Shown here: positions 42,387-53,237 of the stretch, one piece after another
Layout of the letters: each line of letters begins with the position of its first letter
Position numbering within the stretch: the first letter of the stretch is position 1
NCBI GenBank assembly: GCA_964019425.1
Contig: OZ025780.1
Coordinates: forward strand, 576,001-640,000
Direction: 5' to 3'
DNA: 64,000 nt
Origin: Flectonema sp. DT1601
Lineage: Eukaryota; Euglenozoa; Diplonemea; Diplonemida; Diplonemidae
The notes under the pieces: model-generated
Told to the model about the DNA's origin: nothing
The model's input: the letters and a program-made list of their open reading frames with translations, nothing else
Database searches by the model: none
Translations under genes and position numbers: made by a program

Positions 42387-43719
42387 CTCTTTTTTTGCAT
42401 TCATTATTTATTGTTTGTGAAGTCTTTCTTTTAAATTACTTCTTTTTTCAAAACCCTTAAAAAGAACAGGGTTGTCAGGAGGGGTTGAATATTTTTCTTT
42501 TTTTTTTTTATAGAACAACTCGAATCTTGTTTTTCTTCGATCTGTAAAATAAATGAAGAATCGTGAATGCGACTTCATTCTTTATTTTATATTATTTTAT
42601 TTTTTCCCTTCTTCAGATCATAATCTGTTCTATTGTACTGATGCGGGATACCCAGACCTCTCGTAGTCATCAGTTTGTATTTTGCTAGCCAACTATTGTT
42701 GCTGACGTCAAAAATTCAAATTGAGCAAAAGCAAATAAACATTGCTAGCCCTATCCTGGCGAGCTCCGATGGATTTTTATCTTTAAACGATAGCAACTTC
42801 AACATAGAATGAAGTCCCTTAGAACTTACTGATGAAGGCCTAAAAAGGGACAAGTAGTATAAGATTAAGGCCTGAAACTACATATTCTATTACCCTTTTG
42901 ATGTTAGGAAACTGCAGAAATGAATACTTTTCTTTTATTAATCTCTACTTTTCTTATTCTCACTTTTCTGTTCTAAAATTAATGATACTAACTATTGATG
43001 CATGTGAATCCTTTGTTTCAACTGTTGGTCAAAGTACCACAAAACACGATCTTCACATTTTGTCTTTACGGTAGTCGTGATTTAAGGCAGCATTCATTTA
43101 GTCGCTTATGTATTATTCTTTAGTTTATTAATATCGAGTTTTTTTTTTCAAAATCTATTTTGAGACCTTCTTGTTCTTTTAGTTTATTTTCTCATCGTTT
43201 TGCTTTTTTCTCCCCCTCACATCTTCAACTTCTGACAACAATCAGAATTCATTGGCATCATAGAACTTGTGATGGTTTTCACCATCGTGCCTTCCAGAAT
43301 ACATTGGCATGTGTGTAGCTCAGACGAGTCTGATAACTACTGCCTGGAACGAATCCGTAAAGAGATTTGTCCTCGATGGTTCTAATGCACTAGCACAAGG
43401 CCGGGTGTAATGAAACCATGCACGATGAGTAGTCTTCAGACCACTACAATCTTAACAAAAGATTACGTGCTGTCCTCTTAGTTTGTTGTATCGGTGCAAA
43501 AACTGATTGTTGTTAACGTTGTTCTTTTATTCATTAATTATAATAACCGAACAGTCTTTTTTTATGAGGCTGATTTACACCAAGCAGTCAACCTCTTGTG
43601 GGTTACATTTACACCTTTTTTAAAAAAAAAAAATTATCTATAAATTATGTGAAGGAAATCTGTCTTGTGATTGAATTTATTCAACATTTTTATTAATTAT
43701 ATTTCTTCTTTTTTTTCAG
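42092..43719. other. spacer with one copy of a 154-bp perfect repeat
   Basis: No gene is seen. The repeat is at 43239-43392. The segment 42620-42900 has balanced composition and could be a displaced RNA fragment, but I cannot assign it. An acceptor-like CTTTTTTTTCAG ends at 43719. Confidence 0.5.
43239..43392 (+). repeat. 154-bp perfect repeat, copy 1
   Basis: Identical base for base to 51503-51656 by eye. It contains nested stems GTAG-CT-CAGAC-GA-GTCTG-ATAA-CTAC and GATGG-TTTTCA-CCATC. It lies about 370 bp before the lectin-domain gene. Confidence 0.85.
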
Positions 43720-43761
43720 GGATTGACGTGGGACTTCGTAACCTTCCACTGGCATCCATAA

Positions 43762-44430
43762 ATGTGTACGATGGGTAGGGGTACCCGATTTCTATTATTT
43801 TTTGTATTAGTGATTTACGGCACACCTTTAGTTGATAGTCATGACATAAAGTGTGGATGTGAGAACGAGGATACAGCAACTTCTCAAGAGGGACTATGTT
43901 ATAATAAAGGAGAATGTTCATCTCTGAAGGGTTCATGTACTAAATACTCAATTCAATGTGGTGGTTGTGAATATGATGAAGGTTCTGTTAAGATTGGAGC
44001 TCCTCCGGAATTGTTTGACTTATCAGGAGCGGGGTTTCGAAGGGGTATTAGATTTAGATTAAAAGCGTATGGTTCTTTTACATGGACTGCTGTCACATCG
44101 TGTTCTGTTGCTAAGAATATCGGAAGTGGATTACAACTATCTTCTGAGTGGACTATCTCACCTGGTATCGTTGACTGGATAGGAACACAACGACTGTTGT
44201 CTCTTCCAATTATTTCACTTTCTTGGAAGACTGCACAGTCAAGATGCATCTCTCTTGGTGGTCGTCTTGCTACTCTTCGAGACTATCTCGACATACGCAA
44301 CTCCTCGGTATCTTCACCATACCTTGTCCCATGTTTGAATTGTTGGGCTGGTCTTCCTTTTGGTCAACGCAGTTGGACTCTTCCTAACGGAGATTCGATT
44401 TCACCAAGGTTTGTTATTACTTCTCTTCTC

Positions 44431-44463
<33 letters not shown>

Positions 44464-46214
44464 GTGAACTTTGGAAACCTGTTCATCAGAGCTTGTTCTT
44501 TTAAGTTACAACTATAAATATATTTCTATTCCAGTTGTGTTTACTTGTTGGGTTCATAACAATATAAATATAAAAAACAAAACCACAGCAACGGTACCTG
44601 CGCAGTCCTTTCTCTAAACTATTCAATTCAAAGAGTAAGTTGTGAGGAAATAAATAATTTTCAATGTTTTATTTATGAAGCTGAAGAAACTTCATCGGAG
44701 AAGACTTTACAAGTATGTTATTTCTGTTTTTTTTTTTTTAAAAAAACAACAAACAACAAACAACAAACAACAAAAAAACAAAAAAAAAAAAAAAACAGTT
44801 GCAATTTAGTGCACCGGTAACACCGCTTGCTGCAGTGCCAAGGTTTAGTACGTTGTCTGAAGAGGAGTTTATTCAAGTAACTGTCGATGTGTTGATGTCT
44901 TCATTGGGATTGGAATTACCACTGATACCGTATGGGTACGCGGTTACTAATTTTCAAAACCCAGATTATAAAATATACATCAGAAGATTTAACATCGTCT
45001 ACGATAACACCAACGTAGAATACGATCAACAACAAACCATCGCTTCAACAGTAGTACAAGATGTCATTGGACAACACCGTTTTGAACAAGGAGGATGGCA
45101 ACTTAGTTCGTTAAAACCAGAATTATCAACTAGTGGATCATCTATAATTGTTATGTACGGAATGACACTTCACATAACTTCAATTAATCTAAAGTCGTTT
45201 CTCATCTCTGATGATGAACTCTCAAAACTACTAAACGCTACTGTTATGAATAATAATTTTGAGAATCTTCAGTCGAATCTACGAGTCCTTTCGATCAAAG
45301 AGTTGTCGGGTTCCGACCCTGTTCAGAATATTAATAATAGCAAGCCAGTTGTGTCCTCTCCTTCAGATACGATTCCAGTATTCCTGATTGTGGGTGTTGG
45401 CGCTATATCAGCCATTTTGGTGTCGGTTTACGTTGTTGGTACGGTTAGGGTATGTTGTTGTCGTTGTTGTCGTTGTTGTTTTTTTAAATGATGGGAGAGA
45501 AAACAAATGTTAGAAGTTCTTTTATTTTATTTATCGGATGGTAGTAATGAAGACAGAGCTGGTCGTAGCTATCACGCTCTTGGTTGGCAGCTGGCGTAGG
45601 GCTGGCCACATCCATTGAGCCTACTGGCTTCCTGGCCTGTGGTCAGCCCTACGCCAGCTGCCAAACCGGACGTGATAGATGTAAGGCATAGTTGGACGCC
45701 ACTGTGGCAACATAACAAAACAAAAGTGTTGAGTAAATTTTTTTTTTTTAAATGAAAAAACCAACAATAAAAAAAACAAAAACAGAACACAAACAAAAAC
45801 ACTGAAGATCCTCCAGCAGTAAAAGAAGAAGAAATCAGTGATGAAGGCGGTACCAACAGACGTGTTGAACAAGAAGGTGAACAAAACATGTTGAGCATCG
45901 CTGGCAGTAGAAACTCTCGCAGAAGAACTTTAGTAAAAGAAGAACAAGTTAGAGATCCGGGTATTGAGTTCGCGAATAGTGAGGTTGAAATGGGATCTAT
46001 AATCCATTCTGTACCTGCACAGGTAGCAGAACACACTCCACCAATGGCTGCTCAGCGATTACGTGCTCAACGTGAAGAACGAGGTCAAGATGTGTTAGAT
46101 ACGATGGCTAGGTTTGGGATTAACCCAATTCTAAATGATGGATCTAGAGCCTTCCCATCTATTCCACCAACTGATACATCGTTGTCAGACTCTCAACCGT
46201 CAGCTGTCACATAA
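43762..46214 (+). CDS. C-type-lectin-domain type I membrane protein
   Basis: Four exons, 43762-44408, 44589-44712, 44799-45449 and 45786-46214, join in frame to give 616 residues. Donors are GTTTGT, GTATGT and GTATGT. A signal peptide (about 1-26) precedes a Cys-rich segment and a C-type-lectin-like domain (about 135-255) with WIGTQR, SWKTAQSRCISLGGRLATL, NCWAGLPFG, SWTLPNGD and a closing CEEINNFQCFIYEA. The calcium-site EPN/QPD triplet is not evident, so sugar binding is not assured. An extracellular region of about 190 residues, one membrane span (PVFLIVGVGAISAILVSVYV) and an acidic, Arg-containing cytoplasmic tail of about 145 residues follow. Intron 3 contains a long foldback hairpin (45570-45677). 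Confidence 0.75.
45570..45677. repeat. foldback (hairpin) element in intron
   Basis: Arms TATCACG...TTGGCAGCTGGCGTAGGGCTGGCCACA (in part) and the matching TGTGGTCAGCCCTACGCCAG...CGTGATA pair over about 40 bp around a loop of about 27 nt. The sequence is GC-rich against an AT-rich intron. It looks like an inserted foldback element or a structured RNA. It lies wholly within intron 45450-45785. Confidence 0.75.
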
Positions 46215-46518
46215 TACACTCATTAATTGATATTAGGAGTTTTAAAGCATACAACTGATAATTAATCAGTCGAGTTACCACACTGTCTTAGAGTGTAACT
46301 TATAGTTACACTGGTTGTCATTTTCTTTTTTTTTTTCTATTCACTAAAGACAAAAAAGATCGCTATCCTTTTTCCATTTTATTTTTTACTCTTTTTTTTT
46401 GTATATAAAATAATAAAAGTGAAGCTTGCAACCGACAGTTAGGAATTCAGGGTTTTCTAAAAAAAAATAATTTTGTGATGCAACATAACTGAGTCGGTGC
46501 GAGCTGTCATACAAACTG

Positions 46519-46552
<34 letters not shown>

Positions 46553-47178
46553 CCCCTAATTCCATGCAAAATGTTTACTGGAATATCGGATTTCAATACA
46601 AGAGTTTCCAACACACTGGTGGACTGCGTAAAGTGGGGAGTTCAGCACTCTGTTGAGTCATTCATGATACACTTGCAGTAGGCATTTAAAAAAAAAAAAA
46701 AAAAAAAAAGAACAAATAGCTATCCATTTCGGAAACTTTGTGTTGAGATTTGACATTTCACAATTATTAATGTGGGATTCCAGTTTTTCCCAAAAAAAAA
46801 AAAAAAAAAAAAAAAAACTTTTTTATAGCTTCGGTAGGCAAGTAGTAATGAAAAAACAAATCGCTGGAGAGGGGAAGAGCAAACTTGTGAAAAGTACAGC
46901 AGAGTGAGTGAGGGAACTCTCTAAAATACGAGAGTGTTGTGTGTTTTTTTTTTTTTTGTGAGCCTCGCTTCTGAAGCGAGGAGAGAACAAAAAAAAAAAA
47001 AAAAGAAAATAAAGCAGACTGTGCGAAAGTTATATTGGATAAAAAAAAAAGAAAAAAAAAAAAAAGCTTTGTGAAAAAGCACGAATACGGTTTCATACAG
47101 AGTTACAATTTCATAGTTTCATTCAGTTTTTAGTTTTGGGTTAGGTTTTGTTTTTTGTTTATTTTATTTTTTTTTTTT

Positions 47179-47289
47179 GGAAACCTCTAATTCCACCAAA
47201 ATAGTTTGCGAAATCGCCAATCCAACAAAAAAAAGTTGTTCATCAGGGTTCGAACTTGACCCAAAAATCGGCTTGCAGCGGATTCTTTG
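47179..47289 (+). repeat. isolated left end of the 23231-type TIR element
   Basis: GGAAACCTCTAATTCCACC, ATAGTTTGCGAAATCGCC, AAAAAAAAGTTGTTCATC and GGGTTCGAACTTGACCC match the left 100 bp of the TIR element at 23231, including its tRNA-like 3' half on the - strand. The right end is not found nearby. Confidence 0.7.
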
Positions 47290-48330
47290 CTGGGAAGAGG
47301 AAAAAAAAAAAAAAAAGCATTCCCCAACCGCTCTTTCATTTAAACCTTTTCCCCCCTCCTTGTTATTCCGAATTCACAGTCAGAATCCAAAAAAAAGAAA
47401 ACTCTCGCAAACCCGCAGTGTTAGCAGTTCGTTATGTTTGTCAAAAAAAAAAAAAAGACATCGGTTCGTCTTCTTCAATATTTTCTTACTTCGGTAAGGG
47501 TTGTTGTTCTTGGTGCACATTGTTGTTCTTGGTGCACATTGTTGTTCTTGGTGCACATTGTTGTTTTTTTAGATGTTAAGGCTGGTAAGAAACAGTAGCT
47601 GGAAATTAGAGAGCGATGGGAGAAGAGGGAAGAAAATAAAATAATGATTGAATGAGGGCATATCAAAACTGACTCAGCAATGTTGTGATTACCCCCACCT
47701 TAACTTTTCAGAGATTTGTCTCTATGTTGAGTTGAGCGTCGATCCTTGTGCTGTAGTTGACTTTCCTGTTTTGCAAACAAAGAACTACTATTCTTTATTT
47801 TTTTTTGTCTGATCAGGAAAAAAAAAAAGAAACGTAAGAAACCCTTTGTCAGACTAGCAGTGATAAAAATCTTTCAGATGTGCTCTTTTAGTTTAATATT
47901 CAAATTTTTTTTATTTTTATATTTTCCCTATCGCTGAAGCACAAAACTTTGGTACGAATGATAAACAAACAAAAAAAAAAAAAAAAAAAAAAGTTCTCAA
48001 GCAAAAAAAAAATAAATAAAAAAATCAACAACAATAATACTGACTTGGGTTTTTGTTGAATTTTCTAAAAAAGGAAATCCAATACCCCTTCTGGGTCATA
48101 AATGTAACGTCCTCAACGCTATTTATTTCTGTATATAAATACATTCAAACAATTCAACCCTCTTTGTCATATCAATGTTATTATTATTATTATTTTTTTC
48201 AAGTTTTTTTTTTCCCCTTTTTCTTCCAAATTATAGAATCCAAAAAAAAAAATACAAAAAGTTCCTCTTAAGTAACATTATTAATTGCTTTGGTTTATGT
48301 AGTTGGTTGTGAATATCGGAAACGATATCC

Positions 48331-48520
48331 CCAATGCCTCCAATCATTCGCTTTACCTGGCGTAACTCCTTTTATGGTTCCAGCTATCCTGAGGGAAACT
48401 TCGGAGTGAACCAGCTATTAGATGGTTCGATGGGTCTTTCGCCCCTATACCCAGCTTTGATGATGTCAACAACGCGACGGTTCTCTACCGGAGTTTTCCT
48501 GCGGCTTCCTTGTTATAAGT
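48331..48520 (-). rRNA. 28S rRNA fragment, antisense (pseudogene)
   Basis: The + strand shows the complement of LSU rRNA: CCTCCAATCATTCGCTTTACC region, CAGCTATCCTGAGGGAAACT, TCGGAGTGAACCAGCTATTA, GATGGTTCGATGGGTCTTTC and GCCCCTATACCCAG. This is a different part of 28S from the fragment at 23497. It has no flanking rDNA. Confidence 0.85.
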
Positions 48521-49065
48521 TTTAACGAGTCATCGTGTTGGGGAACTCATGGAGTGAGGTGGTGGAATTACGGTAGCTTTAATTTTCTGATAGTACAATA
48601 AAAAGCACCCTTCAATTGTTACTCGTACATTTGTATTCATGTGAAGGGGGATACGAAGTGCGAATGAAGGGTTCTTATTCCCCGTTGTTGGAAAAGTTTC
48701 TTTTTTTCTTCTTTGGGATTCTTGCCTCCCCGTTTTCAACGTTATCTGAAGTTCACTAAGGTGAGTGCTCCACTAGTAGTGTGCTACGAACTACCTGCCT
48801 TCCTTTCTGCAACATCACGCTGTCTGTCTGTTCACCACCTTTTATATCTTAGCATTGCTGCGTTTGGTAGTTTACACGAAATACTTAATATGATACGTAG
48901 AATGTGAGATTTCCCTCATTTCACGACACCTATCCCCCCCCATTTTCTTTTCCCCCTCTGGAATATGCAGATGGTATACAACGCTATCCTGGGAGATGAT
49001 AAAAACAGACAGTCTATTGATGACTCTCCGTGCGCATTTTCTTTTTTTAACCTTATTTTTTTTTA

Positions 49066-49190
49066 TACCAACGAAGTTAGGAGAGGAAACCATTCAGATT
49101 AAGGGCCGTTTTATATATTTCTCTTGTGCAATGTCAGGTTTACTGGCTACGATCAACAAAATATAAGGCTTTGTCTGAATTGGTCTTTTT
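49066..49190 (+). ncRNA. putative structured small RNA, copy A
   Basis: Begins ACCAACGAAGTTAGGAG (5' hairpin CCAAC/GTTAGG) and then ACCATTCAGATTAAG. It ends CTTTGTCTGAATTGGTC, pairing with that second segment, followed by TTTTTTCTTTTTT. About 125 nt long, directly upstream of copy B. Confidence 0.5.
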
Positions 49191-49213
49191 TCTTTTTTAT
49201 TATTATTTTTTTT

Positions 49214-49347
49214 GTACTGACGTAGTCGGAGAAGAAACTATTCAGATTGAAATCCGATATTTCTTTCTTGGTCGTGATTTATTTTCCCCCACGCGACAGG
49301 GGCTACGTTCAACGAAATATAAAGCTAAATCTGAATAGTTTTTTTGC
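49214..49347 (+). ncRNA. putative structured small RNA, copy B
   Basis: Begins GTACTGACGTAGTCGG (hairpin CTGAC-GTA-GTCGG). The 13-bp terminal stem AACTATTCAGATT/AATCTGAATAGTT is perfect. GTTCAACGAAATATAAAG is shared with copies A and D. A T7 run follows. Confidence 0.55.
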
Positions 49348-49452
49348 TTCCTTAATTTTTTTTGCAAATGAAAAACATGGAAGTGAATATTTGGCCTTCA
49401 TAGCATGTTCTTTTTTTTTTTTTCCCCTTCTCCCATTCTGATGCATTTTGAG

Positions 49453-49870
49453 AAACTGTTGTAAGGACGAAAAAAGAATGTTGGAGCACACGTAAACCTC
49501 CTTTAGCTTTTATCGGTTTAAGTCGGTTCAGTGACACAAAACAATTCTTTTTTTGTTACATCAGTTTTTCTTAGACTAGGGAAAACTGCGTAGGTGTATC
49601 GATCGATTACTGATGCAGAAAATAACAATCGTTTTATACAAATTTCGGTATATCAGAAAAAATCGTTGTCAATATATATTTGTTTTCCCCTCTTTTCTTT
49701 TCGGTTGTCTCAGCTGGTTGACAGATTTGCTTCTTTTTTCAACAAGTTGAAGTTTTTTGTTTTTTTGCACTTTAACAAGTATTGTAAAGAGCTAAAAAGA
49801 ATGTTGGGCAGCACACGTAAACCTCACTTAGCTTTCTCAGTTAAGTCAATTAAAGGCTTCGTGACCACAC
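49453..49870 (+). repeat. pair of 90-bp diverged repeats
   Basis: Copies at about 49453-49540 and 49781-49870 share TTGTAAgGA, AAAAAGAATGTTGG, CACACGTAAACCTC, TTAGCTTT and GTGAC in the same order. No coding potential is seen. Confidence 0.55.
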
Positions 49871-50903
49871 AAACAAACTTTCCTTCTTTTTTTGATGTTA
49901 GTTTTTTTCTGCCAAGCTTTTTCAATTTAACCTTGTTGCTTTATTTTTAAAGTTTATTAGTCATTTTTTTTTTCTGGCAAAACAAATTTCCTGCTGTGTT
50001 ATCTATTTTTTTTTTTTTTTTTTTTTTGCTTCTTTGCCTCGTTGATGTTGCCTCGCCTGAAAAAAAAAAAGGAAAAACCAAAAAAAACAAACATATTACC
50101 GTTGTTGTTGTTATTGTTTTTTTTTTTCTTCGTTTTCTTTTCGGTGATGAACTTGTTGAGTGGTTGTACTGCTGGCTCTTTTAGAGTGGTTCTGTCTCAT
50201 AATAAACCTACAGCCTTCGAATATTTCTACCCGTTCTTTTCCCTTCTGTTCGCTTGTTTTGAGGGATCAATTTTTTTTCTTCTTTTTTTTTTTCTCATTA
50301 GTTGGGGAATATTTCATGTTCGCATGTCGCCCAAAAAGGGATTGCACGAGGGATTTTTTGCTGTTTCAACTTCTGAAGTGGGGAAATTAGAAGTTTTTTC
50401 TCTGCAGCGAACCTTGTGTCGTTTAGTTATATTGTGTTATAGAACCATTTTTGAGGTTTGGGTACACCCCTGGGGGAAAAAAAAAAAAAAAAAAATGAAA
50501 AAAAAAAAAGTCAAAATCTGTCCTACAACCCTCTACTTTTCAGTTATTCTTTTTGCTTTATATGTCTTGGTATATTCTTAGGTTATGATCCTGTTTTTTA
50601 TTTATTTATTTTATTTATATTAGGGTTTTATTTTCCTCTGTCACCCTCCCTGGTGCTGATAGCAAAGTGTGATGTTGTACAGTTTGGTGTGAGGGTCGCA
50701 CTCCATTCTTTCCTGAAATCTTTATCCATTTGCCAACGGATGCGTTGATTTAATGACGACAGCAGATTAGTTACGTTGCTGCTTGCTAATGTGTAATACG
50801 CAGCTGTAGATGTATTCTGCGCAACCGTGTGCCCCCACGAGAGCTCTAATGCTCAGACAATGATGGAGGGTTACGTGCTGCTGCTAAGATGATTTTTTTT
50901 TTT

Positions 50904-51037
50904 GTGCACCGAGGAAGTCGGAGAAGGAAACTATTCAGATTAAGAGCCGTTTATTTCTCCTTGTATTCAGTTAGTTATTATTACTGTCTGTGTATCATCA
51001 AAATATGAGGTTTAATCTGAACTGAGTTTTTTTTTTT
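50904..51037 (+). ncRNA. putative structured small RNA, copy C
   Basis: Begins GCACCGAGGAAGTCGGAG (hairpin CCGA-GGAAG-TCGG) and then AACTATTCAGATTAAGAGCC. It ends GGTTTAATCTGAACTGAG plus an 11-T run. The central part is diverged from copies B and D. Confidence 0.5.
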
Positions 51038-51502
51038 CTCCTTCTTTTTGTGTTTTTACTACGTTTCCTGTATGAAAATAAGTTGGTAATATTCTTGTTG
51101 GACACTACTGCGGTGACTTTTTATTTTCCCCATTTTTTTTTTTTTTTTTTTTGTGCGAAAAAAAAGATTCCGTGGGCAGTCTGAAGAACCATTTTTCTTT
51201 TATTTTTTTTCCCTTCACCTTCTTTCCCATTCTTTTTTGACCTCAAGAAAAAAAAAAAAAAAAAAAAAAAAATATCAATAATTATACTCTTTTCTTTCGA
51301 AAGTGAAGGAAATGCGAACCCACCACGGCTTCCATGAAAACCGAAAACGATTTATTATTATTTTATAGTAAACCCAGCCCAACTATGACTCACTGCATAT
51401 GTGAGGATGTCATTATTTGGATGAATTTATTTTCTATTTCTACCTATTTTTTTAGTATTAAAAAGTATCGAAACTTATCATTTTTTTTCCCCATTCGACA
51501 GG

Positions 51503-51656
51503 CAATCAGAATTCATTGGCATCATAGAACTTGTGATGGTTTTCACCATCGTGCCTTCCAGAATACATTGGCATGTGTGTAGCTCAGACGAGTCTGATAA
51601 CTACTGCCTGGAACGAATCCGTAAAGAGATTTGTCCTCGATGGTTCTAATGCACTA
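51503..51656 (+). repeat. 154-bp perfect repeat, copy 2
   Basis: Identical to 43239-43392. It lies 85 bp before the start codon of the phosphatase gene, just upstream of that gene's acceptor-like site, so it may fall in a 5' leader or promoter region. Confidence 0.85.
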
Positions 51657-51741
51657 TGTGCACAATGTGTTTTCAATGGTTTAGTATTATTTACACCCTT
51701 CACAGGAATTACAAATTTTATATATTTTTTTTCCAGTCACA

Positions 51742-52182
51742 ATGAAGCTGATTGACTGTTCAAAAATCACCGAAAACATCTTCTTGGGAGGATCAAAATC
51801 CAGCAAAGAGAGAACCATACTTCACTCTCTTGGAGTGACTCACATAGTAGTAGCTGCTGGAAAACAACGTTTTGGTGGAGAATTTGAATATCACATGTGT
51901 CATTTTACCGATGACAAAGACAGTAACATAATACCTCTGATCCCTAATGTGGTGTCTTTCATGAGATCTGCGATAGAAAAAGGAGGTCGAGTCTTGGTTC
52001 ATTGTCAAGGAGGGATTAGTAGATCGCCTTCTATAGTTATTGCGTATCTGATGTGTGTTCAGAATATTACGTTTTGTGATGCAAAATTAATGGTTGAAAA
52101 AATGAAGCCCAACATAAGACCGAATCCTGGATTCACAAGCAGTTTAAAAGAGTATGAGATTTCTCTCGGTATCTCAGCATAG
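51742..52182 (+). CDS. atypical dual-specificity protein phosphatase
   Basis: The 146-residue product is nearly only the catalytic domain. The P-loop HCQGGISRS gives nucleophile Cys88 and Arg94. The general-acid Asp is probably in FTDDKD (residues 56-61). An N-terminal KITENIFLGG and a C-terminal PNIRPNPGF (the usual R.xPN.GF) complete the DUSP signature. It should remove phosphate from Ser/Thr and Tyr of signalling proteins. No docking or targeting domain is present. The start lies 5 nt after an acceptor-like TTTTTTTTCCAG. A MAP3K gene lies 2 kb downstream, but a functional link is only suggestive. Confidence 0.9.
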   Translation: MKLIDCSKITENIFLGGSKSSKERTILHSLGVTHIVVAAGKQRFGGEFEYHMCHFTDDKDSNIIPLIPNVVSFMRSAIEKGGRVLVHCQGGISRSPSIVIAYLMCVQNITFCDAKLMVEKMKPNIRPNPGFTSSLKEYEISLGISA

Positions 52183-52391
52183 TTAGGAGAACAGTTATTT
52201 TAAAGTTTTTTTTTTTTTTTTTTGATTGAAAACGCACTGTCCTAGCCTCTTCTGCGCATCAGTCATTTTTTGTGTTTTTTTTTTTTTTTTTTTTCAAAAA
52301 CCTTCACGTAACTGTACCTGTGTGTTGGTAATTATGTGTGCAGTCATTCAATCATGATTTCGATTACCATAACCAGAGCTCATCAATAATA

Positions 52392-53237
52392 ATGCCAACA
52401 CCCCCTGTGGGAATCCGACTTCCCACTTTTAATGGGAAATGGATAAGTAATGCGGATGGTAATATTTATATAATAACAGGAAGGGAAGTAATCTGTGAAG
52501 GTACTGGTGGAAGAGCAAGTTTTAGTGCTGATGGTGAAAGTCTGATGGGATGTCGGTTCGATGTGAGTTCTGACAATTCGACTATTTTGTGGACTGATGG
52601 TGATCGTTGGATGAAAGTAGATTCGATACCATCATCGAGTGTTGGATTGGGAAGCAAATCACCTCAAGTTTCAGAGTGGCCGTTTGGTGCTGTTCCTGGT
52701 GGACCTGGTCATAGAATACTCACATCACATGTACCTCCGTCATCACCACCTCTTCCTCCAGACTTGATAATTGGATCTCATCATTCTGTTACTCCAATTA
52801 GAAATAATCGACAGATATCACCTCCGTGTGAGTCTCCTGATCGAGAGATAGCAGCAGCTGCTCTTCTCGCTTCTGTTGGATGTTCTCAACAATTACAATC
52901 TGATAATAGATACGCGTCAGCGTTGAATTTTCAAACTGGTACAGAATCAAGGAGGAGTTCACTTCGTAGAATAGAACCTTTAAAATATTATGACAACCCT
53001 CCTCTTAAAGCTGCTATAATGTCACCAGTTCCTAAGATTGAAAGTCCGATTGTAGAAGTTGTGTTACCAGAACATGTGTCTCCACTTTATTTAAACAGAA
53101 CAGATCAGACTGATACTCGTCTTCTTCTTCAGAGTCTCAGATTTGAACGTCAACAGGCTGTTGAGATGGCTGCTGTCCAAAACGCCAAGATTTCTCAGAT
53201 TGATGAGCAAATTAACAGCCTTTTATTAAAATTATAA
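52392..53237 (+). CDS. conserved-looking protein of unknown function with C-terminal coiled coil
   Basis: I do not recognise the family. From the ATG at 52392 the product is 281 residues; the frame is open back to an acceptor-like GTGTGCAG at 52343. The N-terminal 90 residues alternate short strands with Gly/Asp turns (FNGKWISNADGN, FSADGESLMGCRFDV, ILWTDGDRWMKV), like a small beta domain of two or three repeats. A disordered Pro/Ser middle and a C-terminal coiled coil (RFERQQAVEMAAVQNAKISQ) follow. Only about 210 bp separates it from the phosphatase, so a shared precursor transcript is plausible. Confidence 0.6.
   Translation: MPTPPVGIRLPTFNGKWISNADGNIYIITGREVICEGTGGRASFSADGESLMGCRFDVSSDNSTILWTDGDRWMKVDSIPSSSVGLGSKSPQVSEWPFGAVPGGPGHRILTSHVPPSSPPLPPDLIIGSHHSVTPIRNNRQISPPCESPDREIAAAALLASVGCSQQLQSDNRYASALNFQTGTESRRSSLRRIEPLKYYDNPPLKAAIMSPVPKIESPIVEVVLPEHVSPLYLNRTDQTDTRLLLQSLRFERQQAVEMAAVQNAKISQIDEQINSLLLKL

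Larger units (their letters stand above)
46215..51736. other. 5.5-kb gene-free spacer with repeats and a 28S fragment
   Basis: Homopolymer-rich. It contains: a TIR-element end at 47179-47289 with a related AACCCCTAATTCCA near 46552; a 19-bp minisatellite (ATTGTTGTTCTTGGTGCAC, three copies) at about 47500-47575; an antisense 28S fragment (48331-48520); structured RNA-like copies A, B and C; a second small repeat pair (49453-49540 and 49781-49870); and the second copy of the 154-bp repeat (51503-51656). All ORFs are short and T-rich and none is supported. Confidence 0.6.

Noticed and set aside
42826-42900. CTGATGA ... GGCCTGAAAC resembling a hammerhead ribozyme core with an AGGCC/GGCCT stem
   Set aside because: No flanking stem I or III with a cleavage triplet can be formed, and the 7-mer is expected several times by chance in 64 kb.
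43320-43350. CTGATAAC...GGAACGAA in the 154-bp repeat as a hammerhead core
   Set aside because: The essential G of CUGANGA is A here, and GAAA is missing.
49066-49190. Structured family as the spliced-leader RNA gene
   Set aside because: No GT donor follows a 25-40-nt exon-like 5' segment and no clear Sm site is seen.
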